From: Catalinimonas alkaloidigena
GTDB taxonomy: Bacteria; Bacteroidota; Bacteroidia; Cytophagales; Flexibacteraceae
Direction of reading: 5' to 3'
Assembly (NCBI RefSeq): GCF_900100765.1
Contig: NZ_FNFO01000006.1
Coordinates: 124,001-188,000 of the forward strand
Length of the DNA stretch: 64,000 nt
Of the stretch, positions 28,611 to 37,533 are shown piece by piece. Below the pieces are notes generated by a model that made no database searches, was not told the origin of the DNA, and saw only the letters and a list, made by a program, of their open reading frames with translations. Made by a program: the position numbers and the translations under genes. How positions within the stretch are numbered: the first letter of the stretch is position 1; each line of letters starts with the position of its first letter.

Positions 28611-30962
28611 TTAGAAACGATAGTTCATGGACAACCGATAATTCCGCAGCGCCTCGGCCTGCCAGTAATAGAAGTTGCTGTACGGATAATAGGCTCCCGA
28701 AAGCAGTTGTGCGTTGAAGAGGTTGTTGGCGTTGAGCGAGACGCCCATTTTGCCGAACTGGTACGAAACCGCGGCATCGAACCGGGTGTAGTCGGGCATG
28801 GAAGGATCGACCGTACGGTCGTAAGCCCCGTACCAGGCCGTACGGCCCGAAGAATGTTGCACCCCGAACGAAAGCCCCAGACCTTCGAACGCGCCCTGCC
28901 AGAACTTATAATGCAGCCAGGCATTGGCAATGTGCTTGTCGGTGCCCGGAATCTGCGTTCCCTGGAACGAGCCGTCGGTGTCTTTGGTGACTTTACCGTC
29001 GGTATAGGCATAGTTCATGGTGACGTTCAGGCCCTCGACCAACTCGCCGCGCAAGTCGATTTCCAGGCCCTGGGTTTTGGTTTGGCCCAACTGAATGGAG
29101 AAATACTGGTGCTCGGGGTCGGAGGTCAGCACGTTGTTTTTCGTGATCTGGTACGCGGCCAGCGAGGCCGTCCAGCGCCCGTTCAGCCAATCGGTTTTCA
29201 GGCCGACTTCTTTGTTGTCGCCGACAATCGGGTCGAATGGCGTTCCTTCAAAGGAGGCCCCGGCCTGCGGAATAAAGGCCTGATCGTACACGCCGTACAC
29301 GCTCATGCTGGGCGTCAGCGAGTAGCTGAGTCCGACCCGCGGCGTGAATTTTTCGGCATCCACCTGCCCCGAATACGGATCGGCGTCGCCGGTGGTGGTG
29401 TAGCGGCCCGCGAGCGTGAGTCGCAGCTTTTCGTCCAGCATCCGGATTTCGTCCTGCAGGTAGAGTGCGGCATACTGGTTGTTGTAGCGCACGCCCCGCT
29501 CGCGGATGTCGAGGCTGCGGTCGTAGACCGGATACGCGCTGGCCGGCACCTGACCGTATACGGGATTGAACACATTGAAGCTGCTTGCGCCGGTAATGGC
29601 TCCGCCTTGCGCCCAGTCGTGGTAATAATCTTTGTCGCCCATGTCCAGGCCCGCCAGAATCCGGTGCGTCAGCGCTCCGGTGCGCACGTCGCCGTTCACA
29701 AAAAACTGCCCTACTTTGGTGACGCCCAGAATGTCCCAGATGGACGCCGCCCGCAGAAGCGTATCACCGACGAAGCTCGACGGCCACAGGCTTTGCCCCA
29801 CCTGATCGAAGTTCAGGTACGCCAGCTGGCTGGTAAATTTCCAGTCATCGTTCAGGCTGTGCGAAAAAGTCAGCGTCAGCGACTGGTCGTTGACGGTCGT
29901 CGGGCGCATGTTGGGTTCCAGGGTAGAGAAGTTGACGGGCAAATCGCCCAGACCGTTCGGCGAATAGCTGTAGCTGGAGCCAATGGGCGACATCTGCACG
30001 TACTGGTAGGTGTACTCGGCCGTGAGGGACGTACGGGGGTTGATCTGGAATTTCAGGACGGGCACCACCGACACGCGGTTGTTGTATTCATACGCCCGGT
30101 GGGTGCCTTTCAGCTGGCCCATCAGGTTGAGTCGGTACAGTACTTTGCCATCCTTGCTCAACTTGCCGTCGAAGTCCAGTGTGCTGCGGTAGGTGCCGAA
30201 GCTGCCGACCGTCATGCTGGCTTCTGCCTTGGTGAAGCCCGTCGGTTTTTTGGTCACCACGTTGTAGAATCCGCTCGGCTCGCCGCTGGCCAGCATAAAA
30301 CCGGCCGGCCCTTTTACAAACTCGATGCGTTCGACCATGCTCATGTCTTCCGTCAGCGGCCCCCACGTTTCGGTGACATTCATGCCGTTGCGGAACGACG
30401 CTACCCGCGAACCGCGCATCACAATCCGCGCGTAGGTCTCCCAGTGCTCCGACCGGGTGGCGCCACTGACGTTGCGAATCACGCCTTCCTGCATGTCGAA
30501 AATCTGCTGGTCTTTCAACACTTGGTTGCTGATGACCTGGATGTTCTGGGGCGTTTCCAGGAGCGGCGTTTTCAGGCGCAGCGAGATGGACGGATAATCG
30601 GTTACGTAAAGGCTCGGGTTGGCACGCACCACGATCTCTTCCAGCTCTTTTCCGTCTACTTCCAACGTGAACGAAACGGTGGTCGTCTGGTTGGCGCGGA
30701 CCTCTACCGGTTGCGATACGCTCTTCAGCCCTACGCTACTGGCCACAAGGGTGTACGACCCGGCCTGGATGTCCTGAAGTTCGAACGTACCCTCCGCATC
30801 GGTAGAAGCGCCCTGGGTGGTACCTTTCAGGTAGACGTTTACAAATTCGGCGGGTTGGTGGTCGTTGGTCACGACCGTCCCGGTAATGCGGCCCGTTTGA
30901 GCCGATGCGGAACCTAATGTGATAAGCCACATCAGGAACGAGAGCGCGTAAAGATGCTTCAC
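28611..30962 (-). CDS. TonB-dependent siderophore receptor
   Basis: 783 residues. Signal peptide 1-21 (ending ASAQT). A CarboxypepD_reg-like domain covers about 25-105. The plug has the siderophore-receptor blocks TPLLETPQNIQVISNQVL, RNVSGATR, VMRGSRVASFRNGM and RIEFVKGPAGFMLASGEPSGFYNVVTKKP. The barrel ends YYWQAEALRNYRLSMNYRF. This matches the ferrichrome/hydroxamate-type receptor subfamily more than SusC; the ligand is not determinable. It has its own operator-like palindrome 16 bases before the ATG and so belongs to the same putative iron regulon as hmuT. Confidence 0.93.
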   Translation of the reverse strand: MKHLYALSFLMWLITLGSASAQTGRITGTVVTNDHQPAEFVNVYLKGTTQGASTDAEGTFELQDIQAGSYTLVASSVGLKSVSQPVEVRANQTTTVSFTLEVDGKELEEIVVRANPSLYVTDYPSISLRLKTPLLETPQNIQVISNQVLKDQQIFDMQEGVIRNVSGATRSEHWETYARIVMRGSRVASFRNGMNVTETWGPLTEDMSMVERIEFVKGPAGFMLASGEPSGFYNVVTKKPTGFTKAEASMTVGSFGTYRSTLDFDGKLSKDGKVLYRLNLMGQLKGTHRAYEYNNRVSVVPVLKFQINPRTSLTAEYTYQYVQMSPIGSSYSYSPNGLGDLPVNFSTLEPNMRPTTVNDQSLTLTFSHSLNDDWKFTSQLAYLNFDQVGQSLWPSSFVGDTLLRAASIWDILGVTKVGQFFVNGDVRTGALTHRILAGLDMGDKDYYHDWAQGGAITGASSFNVFNPVYGQVPASAYPVYDRSLDIRERGVRYNNQYAALYLQDEIRMLDEKLRLTLAGRYTTTGDADPYSGQVDAEKFTPRVGLSYSLTPSMSVYGVYDQAFIPQAGASFEGTPFDPIVGDNKEVGLKTDWLNGRWTASLAAYQITKNNVLTSDPEHQYFSIQLGQTKTQGLEIDLRGELVEGLNVTMNYAYTDGKVTKDTDGSFQGTQIPGTDKHIANAWLHYKFWQGAFEGLGLSFGVQHSSGRTAWYGAYDRTVDPSMPDYTRFDAAVSYQFGKMGVSLNANNLFNAQLLSGAYYPYSNFYYWQAEALRNYRLSMNYRF

Positions 30963-30978
30963 GTAGATTACTAAGTTT

Positions 30979-30997
30979 ATTTAGACTTATTTTAAAT
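30979..30997 (-). promoter_or_regulatory. Candidate metal-repressor operator upstream of the siderophore receptor
   Basis: On the minus strand it reads ATTTAAAATAAGTCTAAAT. The half next to the gene (AGTCTAAAT) matches the hmuT site except for one base; the other half is weaker. Position relative to the ATG (16 bases) equals that of the other two sites. Confidence 0.55.
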
Positions 30998-31075
30998 AAT
31001 GGCTCAAAAATAGAGGCTCCCCCGCCAACGGGCAAGCCTGCGCCGCCGATTTTCTGCGTTTCTACACGCAGGCTA

Positions 31076-31396
31076 TCACTTTTGCATCAGGTCTTCGATT
31101 TCCATCAGAAAAAGCGTCTGCGACAGGAGCTCGGTCAGTTGCTCCACTTCGTGGTAGGTCATGGCGAATAACAGTGCCTCGTCGCGGGTGGGCAGGTACA
31201 CGCACCGCGCGTCGGGATCGGGCACGTCGGCCTCCAGTTTCAGCACGCCCTGCAGGTACTCGACGAAATGGTGCAGCTGAGGGCGGTTCAGCAAGAGCGA
31301 AATGTGCCCGAAGTTGACGTGCACGTCGCCCTGGCAGGTGCACTTTTCGGTAGACCCAAGAGCATTGGCGTAGTAACGTTCACCGGAGCATTTCAT
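31076..31396 (-). CDS. Small Cys-containing protein, copy A of a paralogous pair
   Basis: 106 residues, no signal peptide. It contains CTCQGDVHVNFGHISLLL near residue 19 and the C-terminal pattern LLFAMTYHEVEQLTELLSQT, which aligns with copy B (31448-31780) in order and spacing. I think it belongs to a small uncharacterised Bacteroidota family often found in iron loci (possibly DUF6686), but I am not sure of the name. The Cys residues could bind metal or an Fe-S cluster. It lies between the siderophore receptor and copy B on the same strand. Confidence 0.75.
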   Translation of the reverse strand: MKCSGERYYANALGSTEKCTCQGDVHVNFGHISLLLNRPQLHHFVEYLQGVLKLEADVPDPDARCVYLPTRDEALLFAMTYHEVEQLTELLSQTLFLMEIEDLMQK

Positions 31397-31447
31397 AGAA
31401 TCGACGTTCGGAGGAGAAAAGAAACCTGGGTTGTAGCGTCCTGTGGC

Positions 31448-31780
31448 TTAGTTGGAGTCGCTCATCATCTGGTGCACCTCAATGAGGAGGAGCGCGTTGG
31501 CCAGCCCTTTCTGCACCGTGGCCAGTTCGTCTTCCGTGAAACAAAACTGGATGTCGGCGTGGCAGGTGCGGATCAACGTGTAGCGTACGCCGTCGGGAAA
31601 CAACACGCTCTGCCGCGTAAAATCGAGGTCCAGCAACCGCTGGCTGAACTGCACAAAATCGCGCTCCGAAAACCCCACCAGCAGGTTGCGGTAGTACCAG
31701 CCGACCTGTTTACAGTCGCTGCATTGGGAAATGCAAAATCCTTCCTGGTTGATGAAGACAACGGGTTTACAGGCACTCAT
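31448..31780 (-). CDS. Small Cys-containing protein, copy B of a paralogous pair
   Basis: 110 residues, no signal peptide. It has a CxxxCxxC arrangement (CISQCSDCKQVGWYYRNLLV) preceded by an extra Cys near the N-terminus, then FSERDFVQFSQRLLDL. The C-terminal block IQFCFTEDELATVQKGLANA corresponds to the LLFAMTYHEVEQL block of copy A. The two copies are separated by 51 bases and probably share a transcript. A role in iron or electron handling is inferred from the neighbours only. Confidence 0.78.
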   Translation of the reverse strand: MSACKPVVFINQEGFCISQCSDCKQVGWYYRNLLVGFSERDFVQFSQRLLDLDFTRQSVLFPDGVRYTLIRTCHADIQFCFTEDELATVQKGLANALLLIEVHQMMSDSN

Positions 31781-31928
31781 GGCAAATCGGGGGTCTAGGT
31801 CAGCAAAGGTTCGGACGGCGGAAACTCCGGGCGTCGGGACGTAAGTTGGGCCTGCGCCCGGCCGGGCGAAAGCGCTGTTCAGGCCAAAGCGGTACCGGCC
31901 GGAACGCAGGACTTAAGATTGGGTCGTC

Positions 31929-32936
31929 TCAGGCAAATGCTTCGATGCCATTGACGGTGGTATATTTCAGGCTCAGTTTTTTATCGGGATGGATGTACTG
32001 GTAGGCCGACTGCATGGCCAGCGTGGCTTCGTGAAAGCCGCACAAAATCAGCTTTAGTTTGCCGGGATACGTATTGATGTCGCCCACGGCATAGATCCCG
32101 GGCACGTTGGTGCTGTAGTCGAAGGTGTTGACTTCGATGGCATTTTTGTGGATGCCCAGCCCCCACGACCCGATGGGACCGAGTTGGGGCGTCAGTCCGA
32201 AGAGCGGAATCAGGTAATCGGTGGCTTGTGTAAAGGCTCCATGTTCGCGGTGTTGCAGGGTAAGTTCGCGCAGGTGTCCGTTGCCCTGCACACCCACAAC
32301 TTCTGTATCCAGCAGAAGTCGGATGCGCCCCGTCTCCGCCAGCTCGTGAACTTTCTCGACCGAATCGGGCGCGCCCCGGAAGTCACGGCGACGGTGCACC
32401 AGGGTAACTTCGGCGGCCACGTCGGCCAGGTAGATCGTCCAGTCCAGCGCGGAGTCGCCCCCGCCGGCCAGCACCACCCGCCGGTCGCGGAACTGTTCCG
32501 GATTCCGCACCATGTACTCGATGCCCCGCTCCTCGAATTGGGCCAGCCCTTCGATCGCCGGTTTGCGGGGTTCGAAACTGCCCAGCCCCCCCGCAATGCA
32601 GATGACCGGCGCTTCGACTACCGTGCCGCGGTGGGTAGTAACCCGAAACCGCCGCGGCCCGACTTCTTCAATACGCTCGGCCCGCTCGCCCAGCGTAAAC
32701 GTGGGCCGGAACGGCGCGATCTGCTCCATCAGGTTCCGCACGAGGTCGCCGGCCAGCACCGTAGGATAGCCGGGGATATCGTAGATCGGTTTCTTGGGGT
32801 AAATCTCAGTCAGTTGCCCACCCGGTTGGGGCAGGGCATCGATCAAATGACACCGCAGCTTAAGCAGGCCGGCTTCGAAAACGGTAAAAAGACCACAGGG
32901 CCCCGCCCCGATGATGAGCACATCCGTCGTAATCAT
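31929..32936 (-). CDS. Ferredoxin--NADP reductase (TrxR-fold)
   Basis: 335 residues. FAD motif GAGPCGLFTVFEAG (from residue 10), then PGGQLTEIYPKKPIYDIPG, NADPH motif GGGDSALDWTIYLAD, and the second FAD motif GIYAVGDINTYPGK. The C-terminal KYTTVNGIEAF is typical of YumC/type 2 ferredoxin-NADP reductases. The redox CxxC pair of thioredoxin reductase is missing, which supports a ferredoxin/flavodoxin role. In this context it may supply electrons for heme opening or ferric reduction. Its start lies 14 bases after an operator palindrome. Confidence 0.92.
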   Translation of the reverse strand: MITTDVLIIGAGPCGLFTVFEAGLLKLRCHLIDALPQPGGQLTEIYPKKPIYDIPGYPTVLAGDLVRNLMEQIAPFRPTFTLGERAERIEEVGPRRFRVTTHRGTVVEAPVICIAGGLGSFEPRKPAIEGLAQFEERGIEYMVRNPEQFRDRRVVLAGGGDSALDWTIYLADVAAEVTLVHRRRDFRGAPDSVEKVHELAETGRIRLLLDTEVVGVQGNGHLRELTLQHREHGAFTQATDYLIPLFGLTPQLGPIGSWGLGIHKNAIEVNTFDYSTNVPGIYAVGDINTYPGKLKLILCGFHEATLAMQSAYQYIHPDKKLSLKYTTVNGIEAFA

Positions 32937-32950
32937 GAATCTTTATTTTT

Positions 32951-32969
32951 ATTTAGATTAATTCTAAAC
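32951..32969 (-). promoter_or_regulatory. Candidate metal-repressor operator upstream of the reductase
   Basis: The plus strand reads ATTTAGATTAATTCTAAAC. Its left half is identical to the hmuT site and its right half differs at two positions. It sits 14 bases before the reductase ATG. Confidence 0.65.
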
Positions 32970-33072
32970 AGTGACAAAGATGGGGGCCCATGCCGGAACA
33001 TGCAAGGTGTCAGTCGAAAAAATGTTTCAGGATTATGAGGTCACTACTCCCCTGGTGCAGGAACATCATCCG

Positions 33073-33107
33073 CAAAAAAAATCCCCCTGCCGACAGAGCA
33101 GAGGGAT
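33073..33107 (-). terminator. Terminator after FucP-type transporter
   Basis: On the minus strand ATCCCTCTGC pairs with GCAGGGGGAT (one wobble), followed by eight T. It lies 47 bases past the stop codon. Confidence 0.85.
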
Positions 33108-33153
33108 GCAAAGACCAATCAAGATTCGAGCTAGCTAGATCGCCGCGACCGCG

Positions 33154-34449
33154 TCATTTTCCGGTCTGGTAGAAGCGCGCGCCGAACAGGAAGATCACCA
33201 CGTAGCAAATGATCGGCAGGTAGTAGGCGTGCGCAACGTTCTGGTCGGCGATCAGCCCCATGACCGGCGGAAACAGTGCGCCTCCCACCACGCCCATCGT
33301 AATGAACGACGACGCCTGTTGGGTATGCGGTCCCAAGTCTTTGAGGGCCAGACTGAAAATGGTCGGGAACATGATGCTGAAGAAGAAGTTGACCAGGATG
33401 AGCGCCACGAACGAGGTAACGCCCCACCCTTGCGCCACAATGAGGCACATCACGATGTTGCACAGCGCCGCCGCGGCCAGCAGTTTGTTCGGCGCGATGA
33501 AACGCATCAGGAACGTTCCCAGAAAACGGCCGACCATCATCATGACCATGCTCAGCGAAAAATAGTAGGCGGCATTTTCGGCGATCAGGCCCATCACGTC
33601 GACGCCGTAGTTGATGAAAAACGCCCACGTGCCGCCCTGCGCCGCTACGTTGAAAAACTGGCCCGCCACGGCCCAGCGGAAATGACGGTGCTGAAACAGT
33701 TTCTTAGGCTGTTGGATGGCGGCCGGCTCGGTCGGAACGGCATAAGCGTCCTTTTCGGCGGCTACGTCTACCGCATGCGGGTCTTGAATGGGCGGGACGG
33801 TGACGAAGAAAAACGCCACCGCAATGCACGCAATGACGATGCCGATGCCGACGTAGAGCAGCTTGACCGAGTCCAGGTCGGCTCCGCCCGACACCGGTCC
33901 CTCGGTAGCGCGCAAAATAAAGTACCCCCCGAGCAGCGGCCCGATTACGGCACCAAGCCCGTTGAAGGCCTGAGCAAAGTTGATACGCTGATCGCTGGTC
34001 GGCTGCGGACCCAGGGCCGCCACAAACGGGTGTGCTACGGTTTCGAGCGTGGCCAGGCCACAGGCCAGCACAAAAAGGGCCAGCCGGAAAAACCCGAACG
34101 ACTCGGCATTGGCAGCGGGCACGAACAGAAACGCACCCAACGCGTAGAGCGTCAGCCCGAGCAACACCCCGTTTTTATACCCGAACCGCTTCATAAACAG
34201 CCCGGCCGGAATGCCCATCACGGCATAGGCCCCGAAGATGGAAAACTGCACAAGCCCCGACTCGGCCTTGGAGACGTGCAGCACGTCCTGGAAGTGGCGG
34301 TTGAGCACATCGCCCATTGTGATGGCAATGCCCCAGAGCATGAACAGGGAAACCACAAAGACGAGTGTCGTCAGAAATTTCTTCTCCGTGAAGGCAGCGG
34401 CGGCGGTGGGTCGTGTCCCGGCGGGCGGCTGCGTAAGCGCATTGTGCAT
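33154..34449 (-). CDS. Sugar:H+ symporter of the FucP/GluP type
   Basis: 431 residues with twelve helices and a polar N-terminal tail. The block FMLWGIAITMGDVLNRHFQ in helix 1, YAVMGIPAGLFMKRFGYKNGVLLGL around helices 2-3, and NFAQAFNGLGAVIGPLLGG in helix 5 are those of the FucP (L-fucose) and GluP (glucose/galactose) branch. The long cytoplasmic loop between helices 6 and 7 (about residues 215-265) is acidic. It takes up a monosaccharide; which one is unknown. An inverted repeat at 34522-34543 lies 73 bases upstream of the ATG and overlaps a weak -7 element. Confidence 0.92.
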   Translation of the reverse strand: MHNALTQPPAGTRPTAAAAFTEKKFLTTLVFVVSLFMLWGIAITMGDVLNRHFQDVLHVSKAESGLVQFSIFGAYAVMGIPAGLFMKRFGYKNGVLLGLTLYALGAFLFVPAANAESFGFFRLALFVLACGLATLETVAHPFVAALGPQPTSDQRINFAQAFNGLGAVIGPLLGGYFILRATEGPVSGGADLDSVKLLYVGIGIVIACIAVAFFFVTVPPIQDPHAVDVAAEKDAYAVPTEPAAIQQPKKLFQHRHFRWAVAGQFFNVAAQGGTWAFFINYGVDVMGLIAENAAYYFSLSMVMMMVGRFLGTFLMRFIAPNKLLAAAALCNIVMCLIVAQGWGVTSFVALILVNFFFSIMFPTIFSLALKDLGPHTQQASSFITMGVVGGALFPPVMGLIADQNVAHAYYLPIICYVVIFLFGARFYQTGK

Positions 34450-34521
34450 GGTGTAAAAGCGGGTTTACAAGTGGTTAGTCAGTGGCTCGGGGTCGTGCGG
34501 TCCGAGCCTAAGTTGTTCAAT

Positions 34522-34543
34522 CCCGAAATGTAGAGATTTCGGG
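34522..34543. promoter_or_regulatory. Inverted repeat between divergent transporters
   Basis: CCCGAAAT and ATTTCGGG form a perfect 8+6+8 repeat between the FucP-type gene (minus) and the MFS gene (plus). On the minus strand it overlaps TACATTTC, a 7/8 match to the -7 consensus, so a repressor bound here could block the FucP promoter. There is no T run, so it is not a terminator. Confidence 0.5.
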
Positions 34544-34577
34544 CCGATGTAACGCGCCCGCCGGACTACTTCTGGCG

Positions 34578-34585
34578 TAACTTTG
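34578..34585 (+). promoter_or_regulatory. Putative -7 element for the 34681 MFS gene
   Basis: TAACTTTG matches TAnnTTTG exactly. It implies a 5' leader of roughly 85-90 bases. No TTG is found at the -33 position. Confidence 0.4.
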
Positions 34586-34680
34586 CCGGAAAACTCACTT
34601 TTTCGGTCAATCGGGTACCTCCCGCCGCTGGCCTTCGTACGAAGAACGTGGCCGCAGGCCGCTGATGACTTTTTCACGCT

Positions 34681-35898
34681 ATGGATGATGCTACTCCGAC
34701 GGACTCGAAACTGACCTCTACTACGCTCTGGCTGATGACGGTCGGTTCCGGTCTGGTCGTTGCCAACAACTACTACAACCAGCCGCTGCTGGGCAAAATT
34801 GCCGCCGCGTTTGACACCACCGAAACGCAGGCCGGCTACATCGCCATGTTTACGCAACTGGGCTACGCGGCCGGTCTGTTTTTGCTGGTGCCCCTGGGCG
34901 ACATGCTGCCTCGGAAACGCCTGATCGTTTTCGATTTCGTGTTCATCATTGTCGCTCTGCTGGCGGCAGCGCTCTCCACGAGCATCGTGCAACTGATCCT
35001 GATCAGTTTTTTCATCGGGCTGACGTCGGTCGTGCCGCAGTTGTTCGTTCCGATGGCGGCGTTTCTGGCGCATCCGGCCCGGCGTGGGAAAGCCATCGGC
35101 ACGGTGATGAGCGGGCTGCTGCTGGGCATTCTGTGCTCGCGTACCCTGAGCGGGTTTGTGGGCGAACAGTTCGGCTGGCGCGCCATGTACTACATCGCCG
35201 CGGGGCTGATGGCGCTGCTCTGGGGAGCGGTGCTGTGGCTCCTGCCCGAAGTCGCGCCAACGTACCGGGGCGGGTACGGATCGCTGTTGCGGTCCATGAC
35301 ACAATTCGTAAAAACGCAACCGGCCCTGCGACTGGCAGCCCTGCGCGGCGGGCTGGCCTTCGGGAGTTTCAGCGCCTTTTGGACCACGCTGGCCTTTCTG
35401 ATGGAAGGCCCCCCATTTTTTCAGGGGAGCGATACCGTCGGCGTGTTCGGCCTGATCGGCGCAGCCGGGGCCTTGTCGGCTTCGGTGGTGGGCAAACTGA
35501 CCGACTCGCTCGACAAGCGCAAACTCATCGGACTGTCGTTTCTGGTCATCACCGTCTCCTGGGGCCTTCTGTACGGGCTTTCGGCTACCTACTGGGGGCT
35601 GGTGCTGGGGGTGCTGCTGCTCGATGTGGGCGTGCAGTCGGCCCACATCACCAACCAGTCGATTGTGTTCAGTCTGGTACCTTCCGCGCAGAACCGCCTC
35701 AACACAGTCTACATGGTCACCTATTTTCTCGGCGGCGCGCTGGGCACCTGGCTCGCGAGCCTCGGCTGGCAGCACGCGGGTTGGGCGGGCGTATCGGGCG
35801 TCGGACTGATGTTCGCGCTCGGCGGGGGCGCGCTCTACGCGTTCGAGAAGCGTCAGGCCCGGCAAGCGGTTCCCGATCCGGGCGAATACGCCGCCTGA
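34681..35898 (+). CDS. MFS transporter (DHA1-like)
   Basis: 405 residues with twelve helices. Motifs: VANNYYNQPLLGKIAAAF after helix 1, LGYAAGLFLLVPLGDMLPRKRLIVFDF (motif A), GTVMSGLLLGILCSRTLSGFVG (motif C-like) in helix 5 and LTDSLDKRKLIGLSF between helices 8 and 9. The YNQPLL start is typical of a branch of uncharacterised inner-membrane exporters related to drug/arabinose efflux. It is divergent from the FucP-type gene, and no neighbour defines its cargo. Confidence 0.9.
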   Translation: MDDATPTDSKLTSTTLWLMTVGSGLVVANNYYNQPLLGKIAAAFDTTETQAGYIAMFTQLGYAAGLFLLVPLGDMLPRKRLIVFDFVFIIVALLAAALSTSIVQLILISFFIGLTSVVPQLFVPMAAFLAHPARRGKAIGTVMSGLLLGILCSRTLSGFVGEQFGWRAMYYIAAGLMALLWGAVLWLLPEVAPTYRGGYGSLLRSMTQFVKTQPALRLAALRGGLAFGSFSAFWTTLAFLMEGPPFFQGSDTVGVFGLIGAAGALSASVVGKLTDSLDKRKLIGLSFLVITVSWGLLYGLSATYWGLVLGVLLLDVGVQSAHITNQSIVFSLVPSAQNRLNTVYMVTYFLGGALGTWLASLGWQHAGWAGVSGVGLMFALGGGALYAFEKRQARQAVPDPGEYAA

Positions 35899-36033
35899 AT
35901 TGCCGGCGGGGCGCTTTTTTCTTTTTCAGAAAGGCATCGGGTAAGTTGGTGCCGGGCAGTCCCTCTGTTTTGGTACACCGGCGCGAGCAGTCCCGCTTCG
36001 TCTCCGGCCCTCACACGATTCAACAGCACCCTT

Positions 36034-37371
36034 ATGCGTTACCTTATTTTCGGCGTTTTTCTGCTCTGGAGCTTCCAGGCCCGGACGCAACCCTCGCAAC
36101 AGTTACGCGACAGTCTGAACCGCCTGAGCCAGCAAGACCATCAACTCATGATGCAACGCCTGGGCATTACGTCCCTGCGCCCGGGGCCCTCCGGCAATCC
36201 GGAAGCTCCCAACGCCGCCAATGCCGACGAAGCCAAGGCATCGCCCTACACGTCGCTCCCCGATCCGCTCGTGTTCGACAGCGGCAAGCCCGTAAAAGCA
36301 GCGGCACAGTGGCAAAAACGGCAACGGGAAATTCGGGAAGCGTTCGACCGGGAGGTTTACGGCCGCATGCCGGACCACACGCCCGCCGTCACCTGGGAAG
36401 TCGTGCGCACAGTCGATACGCTGGAGGGCTCCTATCCCGTCGTCCGGAAAGAACTTCGGGGGCACGTCGACAATTCCGCTTATCCGGCGATCGAAGTGAC
36501 GCTGGAGATGACCCTGACCACGCCCGCCCGGGCCACGAGCGCCGTTCCGCTGATGCTGGAATTCGGCTGGAACTTTCCGGCCAACTGGCCGCGTCCGCCG
36601 GTCGAGCATCCTACGTGGCAGGAACAGTTGCTGGCCCAAGGGTGGGGGTACGCCATCCTGATTCCGACCAGCTTCCAGGCCGACAACGGTGCGGGCCTGC
36701 GCGAAGGCATCATCGGCCTGATGAACCAGGGGCAACCCCGCCAGCTCGACGACTGGGGAACCCTGCGCGCCTGGGCATGGGGAGCCAGCCGCGCCCTCGA
36801 CTATTTTGAGGCTGATCGCTCGGTCGATGCGCGCCGTGTCGGCATCGAAGGGCTGTCGCGCTACGGCAAAGCGGCGCTGGTTGCCATGGCCTACGAGCCG
36901 CGTTTCGCCATTGGGTTCATCGGCTCGTCTGGGGCGGGTGGTGCCAAAATCCTGCGGCGGCAATTCGGAGAGCAAGTCGAAAACCTGGCTTCTTCTGCGG
37001 AGTACCATTGGTTTGCGCCCAACTTCATCAAATACGCGGGGCCGCTCACGCCCAACGACTTGCCCGTCGATGCCCACGAGCTGATCGCCCTGTGTGCCCC
37101 CCGGCCGGTGTTCATCAGCGTAGGGTCGCCAGCGGTCGAAGGCCAGTGGATCGACGCCCGCGGCATGTTTGTGGCGACCGTGCAGGCCGCACCGGTCTAC
37201 GAGCTACTCGGCAAAAAGGGCCTCGGCACCACGACCTTTCCCCCGCAGGAAACAGCGCTGACGCAAGGCGATCTGGCGTTCCGTCAGCACGCCGGGGGCC
37301 ATACGGTCGTGCCGAACTGGCCGACGTTCATTCCGTTTGCCGCGCGCTACTTCGGGTCCGTGGCCAAGTAA
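36034..37371 (+). CDS. Glucuronoyl esterase (carbohydrate esterase family 15)
   Basis: 445 residues. Signal peptide about 1-18 (ending FQARTQ). Alpha/beta hydrolase with the CE15 nucleophile motif GLSRYGK (273-279, Ser275), a Glu in VEGQW (E369) and the catalytic His in GGH (H423). YHWFAPNFIKYAG and CAPRPVFISVGSP also match family blocks. CE15 enzymes cut esters between 4-O-methyl-glucuronic acid of xylan and lignin alcohols in the periplasm or outside the cell. The nucleophile motif here has Leu before Ser where many have Cys or Val. It fits with the GH127 enzyme elsewhere in this window as plant-wall machinery. Confidence 0.88.
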   Translation: MRYLIFGVFLLWSFQARTQPSQQLRDSLNRLSQQDHQLMMQRLGITSLRPGPSGNPEAPNAANADEAKASPYTSLPDPLVFDSGKPVKAAAQWQKRQREIREAFDREVYGRMPDHTPAVTWEVVRTVDTLEGSYPVVRKELRGHVDNSAYPAIEVTLEMTLTTPARATSAVPLMLEFGWNFPANWPRPPVEHPTWQEQLLAQGWGYAILIPTSFQADNGAGLREGIIGLMNQGQPRQLDDWGTLRAWAWGASRALDYFEADRSVDARRVGIEGLSRYGKAALVAMAYEPRFAIGFIGSSGAGGAKILRRQFGEQVENLASSAEYHWFAPNFIKYAGPLTPNDLPVDAHELIALCAPRPVFISVGSPAVEGQWIDARGMFVATVQAAPVYELLGKKGLGTTTFPPQETALTQGDLAFRQHAGGHTVVPNWPTFIPFAARYFGSVAK

Positions 37372-37533
37372 AACTTCCGCAGCGTTGGCGTATAGGGCAG
37401 CCGGGTAGGTGGAACAACCCCGTGGCATCCGAATCAATCGCAGGTTTTTTGGGCGAAAAATGATACTTTGTAGGCTCGTCGGCCCCCGGGTCGCCGGTCT
37501 CCCACGTTCTGACTCCCTACCCTACCTCCCACC

